Positions 6,533 through 9,397 of a stretch of 9,397 nucleotides of DNA are shown piece after piece. The translations under genes and the position numbers were made by a program. Every line of letters starts with the position of its first letter. The stretch's first letter is position 1. The notes beneath the pieces were generated by a model that saw nothing but the letters and a program-made list of their open reading frames with translations, ran no database searches and was not told where the DNA came from. The DNA is from JAAXKN01 sp050258415 (lineage in GTDB: Bacteria > Bacteroidota > Ignavibacteria > Ignavibacteriales > SURF-24): positions 1 to 9,397 of the forward strand of contig JBLMYS010000114.1 of NCBI GenBank assembly GCA_050258415.1. Reading direction: 5' to 3'.

Positions 6533-8026
6533 ATGAACCGTGTTACTAAAGTCACTGAAAAGGCTCTTTATGAAGTCTGGAAATCTGAAGAGTTAAAGAA
6601 ACTTGTAAATACCATCGACGGTGAATCCGTCCTTATCATGGATACGGGATTCCATAACACAGACACTTCAGGCCCTGATTTCAAAAACGCACGAATACGT
6701 ATCGGTAATCTCACCTACGTAGGGGACGTGGAGATTGACCTGGATGTCAGCGACTGGCGGAATCACGGTCACTTTCAGGACAACAAATATTCCAGCGTCA
6801 TACTTCACGTAGTATTAAACAACAAGCACCGCCATCCCTTCGTCTACAGCTCAGATAAAAGAAAAATTCCCGTACTTTGCATCACAGATTTTATAGACAG
6901 CAGTCTTTCGATGGAAGCCTTTGAACAGGCATCACTCGAAGCCGCCTCGGGTATTAACCACTTAAGGTGTTCACAAAAAAGCCAGAAGATTGAAAACAAG
7001 TTAAAGATTGATTTTCTTTATAACCTTGGTATTTCACGTTTCCGCAAAAGGTGCGATAAGATTTATGCGAGGCTTAAGGAGCTGGCTTATGTTAAGGAGA
7101 TGGACTTAAAGGAGCCGGTAATTGGCTACGACCTGACAGAAGAATTCCAGTCAAGGGAATTTTCATACAGGGATTTTAAGGCCAGGGATCTCTGGGAGCA
7201 GCTTTTTTACGAATTCCTCTTTGAGGCCCTGGGCTATTCAAACAATAAGGCTATTATGCTGAGGCTTGCGCAATCGGCAAACATAAAATTCTTAAGGTCA
7301 GTTGTCTATGAAGCAAATTCGCCTGAAACCATAAGGGCATGTCTGTTTTATATATCAGGGCTGATTTCGCCAGAGAAAACATATGCCGACGGGGAGATAT
7401 CGGATTATGTAACAAATACAATTAAGACCTGGGATACGGTAAAGGACCAATATGACGGGAAGATATTCTCTGAAGTAAACTGGCACTTTTTCAAATTAAG
7501 GCCCCAGAATTTCCCCACAATCCGTCTTGCAGGTGGGGCTGTGCTGCTTCACAGGATCATGTTTGAGGATATAATCGGCAGGATGATAAAGAAGTTCGAG
7601 GAGATAAAAAACAAGGAAGTGCTCCTGCGTTCGGTAAAGTCGCTTTTTATTGTGCCTTCGGACGGCTTCTGGAAAAAGCATTATGTCCTGGATAAGGCGA
7701 CTGAGGATGAGATAAAGTATTTTATCGGGGGATCGAGGATAGATGACATTCTGATAAACATTGTGCTTCCTTTTGTATCGGTCTACTCTGAAATATACGG
7801 CAACAGGGAGCTTTCAAGGCATATCCTTCAGATATTTTCCTCATATATTCAGCCGGATAACAACAATATAGTAAAGACCGTGGCCAGTTCGCTCCAGGTT
7901 GAGGACTCATGGAAAAGGAGCGTATTGTCGCAGGGGATGATTGAGCTTTTCAGGAATTTCTGCAGCAGGGATAAATGCCGGGAGTGTGAAATAGGAAAAG
8001 TCCTGGAGGAAGTTAGAATCTGGTAA
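6533..8026 (+). CDS. DUF2851 family protein of unknown function, with PD-(D/E)XK-like and cysteine-cluster motifs
   Basis: This is a 497-aa soluble protein with no signal peptide or membrane helix. I recognise the DUF2851 (PF11013) pattern: G-P-D-F (47-50), VGDVEID (63-69), SDW..HGH..D (73-83), ILHVV (90-94), the central NWHFFKLRPQNFPTIRLAG (316-334) and the C-terminal C-x4-C-x2-C at Cys477, Cys482 and Cys485 followed by EIG. The family's biochemical role is not known to me. Asp49 and Glu67 are spaced like the acidic residues of PD-(D/E)XK nucleases, and the terminal cysteines plus one upstream Cys (for example Cys146) recall the iron-sulfur clusters of AddB or Cas4. Both points are inference. 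As I recall, most relatives have His where this protein has Asp69. The ATG is preceded by TGAGGA (6521-6526), about six bases away. The gene stands alone between a terminator and a 252-nt spacer. Length is typical to slightly long, with no sign of truncation. Confidence 0.85.
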   Translation: MNRVTKVTEKALYEVWKSEELKKLVNTIDGESVLIMDTGFHNTDTSGPDFKNARIRIGNLTYVGDVEIDLDVSDWRNHGHFQDNKYSSVILHVVLNNKHRHPFVYSSDKRKIPVLCITDFIDSSLSMEAFEQASLEAASGINHLRCSQKSQKIENKLKIDFLYNLGISRFRKRCDKIYARLKELAYVKEMDLKEPVIGYDLTEEFQSREFSYRDFKARDLWEQLFYEFLFEALGYSNNKAIMLRLAQSANIKFLRSVVYEANSPETIRACLFYISGLISPEKTYADGEISDYVTNTIKTWDTVKDQYDGKIFSEVNWHFFKLRPQNFPTIRLAGGAVLLHRIMFEDIIGRMIKKFEEIKNKEVLLRSVKSLFIVPSDGFWKKHYVLDKATEDEIKYFIGGSRIDDILINIVLPFVSVYSEIYGNRELSRHILQIFSSYIQPDNNNIVKTVASSLQVEDSWKRSVLSQGMIELFRNFCSRDKCRECEIGKVLEEVRIW

Positions 8027-8167
8027 TCATAAATTAATAGGTAATATAGAAGGTTGAAACCGGATATTGCGGGAAGGGATTAGTGCATTAGGGGGCAGTT
8101 TTAAGAAGAGGAATTCGGCTTGCATATCTCAAAGCTTTACTTTAAGGGCTTCAGACTGAAGGACAAT

Positions 8168-8196
8168 TTGACTTCCTTTAATCTTTCCTATATTCT
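8168..8196 (+). promoter_or_regulatory. Candidate promoter for the SDR gene
   Basis: TTGACT (8168-8173, five of six matches to the sigma-70 -35 box) is followed after exactly 17 bases by TATTCT (8191-8196, four of six matches). Transcription would begin near 8203, giving a leader of about 75 nt before the ATG. A perfect TATAAT (8251-8256) also lies downstream but has no matching -35 box at normal spacing. The -35 is part of a 14-bp motif that recurs downstream of the gene. Confidence 0.4.
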
Positions 8197-8250
8197 TAAA
8201 TTTTATTATAATATTTTGATGCAATCCCAATTTGCATAGTGCCCCTTTTA

Positions 8251-8273
8251 TATAATGGAATAAAAAAGAGAGA
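8251..8273 (+). promoter_or_regulatory. TATAAT box and ribosome binding site before the SDR gene
   Basis: A consensus -10 hexamer TATAAT lies at 8251-8256. Upstream, TTGCAT (8232-8237) leaves only a 13-base gap, and at 17 bases the sequence is CAATTT, so any promoter here would be extended or factor-dependent. The purine run AAAAAAGAGAGA (8262-8273) ends five bases before the ATG at 8279 and is the probable ribosome binding site. Confidence 0.35.
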
Positions 8274-8278
8274 ACTAT

Positions 8279-9070
8279 ATGGATTTTCAGTTAAAAGACA
8301 AGACTGTACTTGTAACAGCTTCCAGTTCAGGGATCGGGCGTGCAGTGGCAGAGACTTTTGTGCAGGAAGGCTGCAACGTTGCTATATGCGCGCGTACAAA
8401 AGAAACATTAATTAAAGCTGCAGATGAGATAAAAAAGAGCTATGGAATTGAGCCTTTATGGTGTGTTTGCGATATTAATGCGGCAAAGGATATCAGTGCC
8501 ACAATAGACGTAGTAAATAAGAATTTCGGGCATATCGACATACTGGTCAATAACTGCGGAGGGCCGGTTACAGGAATTTTTGAGAATTTGAATGACGAGG
8601 ACTGGCAGTCGGCTTTCGATCAGGTCCTTTTAAGCGTTGTAAGGTTCAGCCGCAGTGTGCTTCCGATGATGAAGGAGCGCAGGTGGGGGAGAATCATTAA
8701 TATTACCTCCGTTGCTGTCAAACAGCCCCTGGAGAACCTCATGCTTTCAAACAGCCTTAGAAATGCCGTAATAGGATTTGCAAAAACACTCAGCAATGAG
8801 GCCGGAAAGTATAATGTAACTGTAAACAACGTTGCCCCTGGCTACACCCTTACAAAAAGACTTTATGAACTCTCAATTAATAAATCGAAGCTGACAGGTG
8901 AAAGCCACGAGCACACTTTAGCCGAGATGGCCAAGGAAGTGCCTCTTACACGCCTGGCCAGGCCGGATGAAGTTGCCTCGGCAGTTGTGTACCTGGCAAG
9001 CGAGCAGGCGGGCTACATAACAGGCAACACTATTCAGGTTGACGGAGGCCTGTATAAAGGTGTTTACTAG
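8279..9070 (+). CDS. Atypical short-chain dehydrogenase/reductase (FabG-like, non-canonical active site)
   Basis: This is a 263-aa Rossmann-fold protein of the SDR superfamily, probably cytoplasmic and NAD(P)-binding. The nucleotide motif is TASSSGIG (13-20), with Ala14 where the TGxxxGxG signature has Gly. D65 (CDI) and NNCGG (91-95) sit where the classical D and NNAG motifs belong. The catalytic Ser is present as Ser144 in NITSVAVKQP, but the Y-x-x-x-K pair is replaced: the segment LSNSLRNAVIGFAKTL puts Ser157 and Arg161 where Tyr and Lys should be. PGYTLTKRL (187-195) and the C-terminal YITGNTIQVDGG (246-257) are normal for the fold. This matches what I remember of the 'BKR-like SDR-like' subgroup (cd05344), described as lacking a perfect tetrad. 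Many such proteins are annotated as 3-oxoacyl-ACP reductase, which is doubtful. Substrate and activity are unknown. It appears to be monocistronic. Confidence 0.88.
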   Translation: MDFQLKDKTVLVTASSSGIGRAVAETFVQEGCNVAICARTKETLIKAADEIKKSYGIEPLWCVCDINAAKDISATIDVVNKNFGHIDILVNNCGGPVTGIFENLNDEDWQSAFDQVLLSVVRFSRSVLPMMKERRWGRIINITSVAVKQPLENLMLSNSLRNAVIGFAKTLSNEAGKYNVTVNNVAPGYTLTKRLYELSINKSKLTGESHEHTLAEMAKEVPLTRLARPDEVASAVVYLASEQAGYITGNTIQVDGGLYKGVY

Positions 9071-9082
9071 GAAAGGATTTGG

Positions 9083-9162
9083 AAAGAAAGTCAGATGTAA
9101 TAGTGTAATAAAAACGAATCAAATGATTCTTTAATGAATTATTAGTACATTTGACTTTCTTT
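9083..9162. repeat. 17-bp inverted repeat after the SDR gene: terminator or regulatory hairpin
   Basis: The left arm AAAGAAAGTCAGATGTA (9083-9099) pairs along all 17 positions with TACATTTGACTTTCTTT (9146-9162), with a single G-U wobble. The 46-nt loop contains a smaller hairpin, GAATC-AAAT-GATTC (9116-9129). The right arm runs into TTTATAATAA. It begins 12 nt after the SDR stop and ends 17 nt before the next ATG. It could terminate the SDR transcript, act in both directions, or be an operator or attenuator for the next gene. The low-GC stem and long loop make it an atypical terminator. Confidence 0.6.
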
Positions 9163-9179
9163 TATAATAAACGATCAAA

Positions 9180-9397
9180 ATGATAAAAAAGTTAGAACTT
9201 GCAGTCGCACCGGAAAAGATTTTAGATAAAGATTACATAAAAAAAGCTGCCTCAGAGAAACTTCACCTCAATCCACAGGAATTTAACGCTGTCATAGAGG
9301 AAAGGCGTTCACTTTATGCCAGGAGCAAAAGGCCTGTTTACAGGTTAACGGCAACGGTTTTTTTAAATTAGACCCCGCCTTAACAATATCCCAATAC
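9180..9397 (+). CDS. N-terminal part of a COG2509-like FAD-dependent dehydrogenase, frame interrupted at a T7 run and cut by the window end
   Basis: The first 60 residues (MIKKLELAVAPEKI..., ...LHLNPQEFNAVIEERRSLYARSK...) resemble the small N-terminal domain that precedes the FAD-binding Rossmann fold in COG2509 'uncharacterised FAD-dependent dehydrogenases'. That family has the same pattern of an IKxLxLxV strand, a helix ending in LHL, a K/RRS-x-x-AR turn and a final strand. The ATG frame ends at TAG 9369-9371 after 63 codons, far short of the roughly 500 or more aa of the family. Re-reading one base at the T7 run (9358-9364) opens the -1 frame from AAA at 9365 to the last base of the window, adding KLDPALTISQY. 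The FAD motif itself is beyond the window, so the family call rests on the N-terminal pattern only. No Shine-Dalgarno sequence is visible; the bases before the ATG are AT-rich, with TATAAT at 9163-9168. Confidence 0.6.
9359..9365 (+). other. T TTT TTA heptamer: possible -1 frameshift site or indel
   Basis: In the frame of the upstream ORF the codons are GTT TTT TTA AAT TAG, so T TTT TTA falls in the X XXY YYZ register required for tandem -1 slippage. After a -1 shift the next codons are AAA TTA GAC CCC, open to the window end. The stop is only one codon after the heptamer. Only 32 bases follow, too few to see a stimulatory structure. An undercalled T in the run would look identical. Confidence 0.45.

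Larger units (their letters stand above)
8027..8278. other. Intergenic spacer with no convincing gene
   Basis: This 252-nt spacer lies between the DUF2851 gene and the SDR gene. The first half (to about 8110) is mixed sequence with no clear terminator for the upstream gene. The second half is AT-rich and carries the candidate promoters. A 13-nt palindrome, CTTCAG-A-CTGAAG, lies at 8149-8161. A 39-codon open frame starting at a TTG (8120-8239) exists but looks like a chance frame. Confidence 0.6.

Noticed and set aside
8120..8239. A 39-codon open frame with a TTG start and AGAGGA upstream, in the spacer before the SDR gene
   Set aside because: The second half is AT-rich sequence translating to Leu, Phe, Tyr and Asn; it overlaps the candidate promoter; nothing in the product is recognisable.
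9151..9168. TTGACT plus TATAAT as a promoter for the last gene
   Set aside because: The two boxes are only six bases apart, far from the 16-18 needed; the TTGACT is better explained as part of the inverted-repeat arm.

Overview
This window looks like chromosomal core-genome sequence from a member of the Bacteroidota/Chlorobiota/Ignavibacteriota assemblage. Three things point there: the uninterrupted order mreB-mreC-mreD-mrdA-rodA, a DUF2851 protein (a family I know mainly from that group), and a final gene whose N-terminus resembles the COG2509 FAD-dependent dehydrogenases common there. Base composition is moderate throughout. Several genes have a visible Shine-Dalgarno sequence and others do not. 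The placement is inference from gene content, since there is no rRNA or other marker here.

Region 1 (24-6440) is one plus-strand operon. Five elongasome genes are packed with overlaps of 1 to 23 nt: mreB (actin-like filament), mreC and mreD (membrane linkers), mrdA (PBP2 transpeptidase) and rodA (SEDS glycosyltransferase). Together they encode the machine that builds the lateral wall of rod-shaped cells. pyrF (OMP decarboxylase) follows rodA after 26 nt with no terminator between them. The unit closes with a perfect 15-bp terminator hairpin carrying a C(UUCG)G loop. The operon promoter lies outside the window or just at its left edge.

Region 2 (6441-8026) is a monocistronic gene for a DUF2851 protein of unknown function. 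It has a PD-(D/E)XK-like acidic signature near the N-terminus and a C-x4-C-x2-C cluster at the C-terminus.

Region 3 (8027-9179) holds a 252-nt spacer with candidate promoters, a short-chain dehydrogenase/reductase homologue that lacks the usual Tyr and Lys catalytic residues, and a 17-bp inverted repeat downstream of it. A 14-bp motif recurs on both sides of this gene.

Region 4 (9180-9397) is the start of a COG2509-like oxidoreductase cut by the window end. Its frame closes after 63 codons right at a T7 run, but the -1 frame is open to the last base. The junction reads T TTT TTA, a -1 slippery heptamer, so this is either an indel (real or from sequencing) or a recoding site.

Most of the window is ordinary housekeeping sequence. 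I see no CRISPR array, transposon, tRNA, rRNA or phage gene. The best leads are the T7 junction, the atypical SDR, the nuclease-like DUF2851 protein and the hexapeptide-repeat tail on PBP2. None of them amounts to a clearly new system on this evidence.
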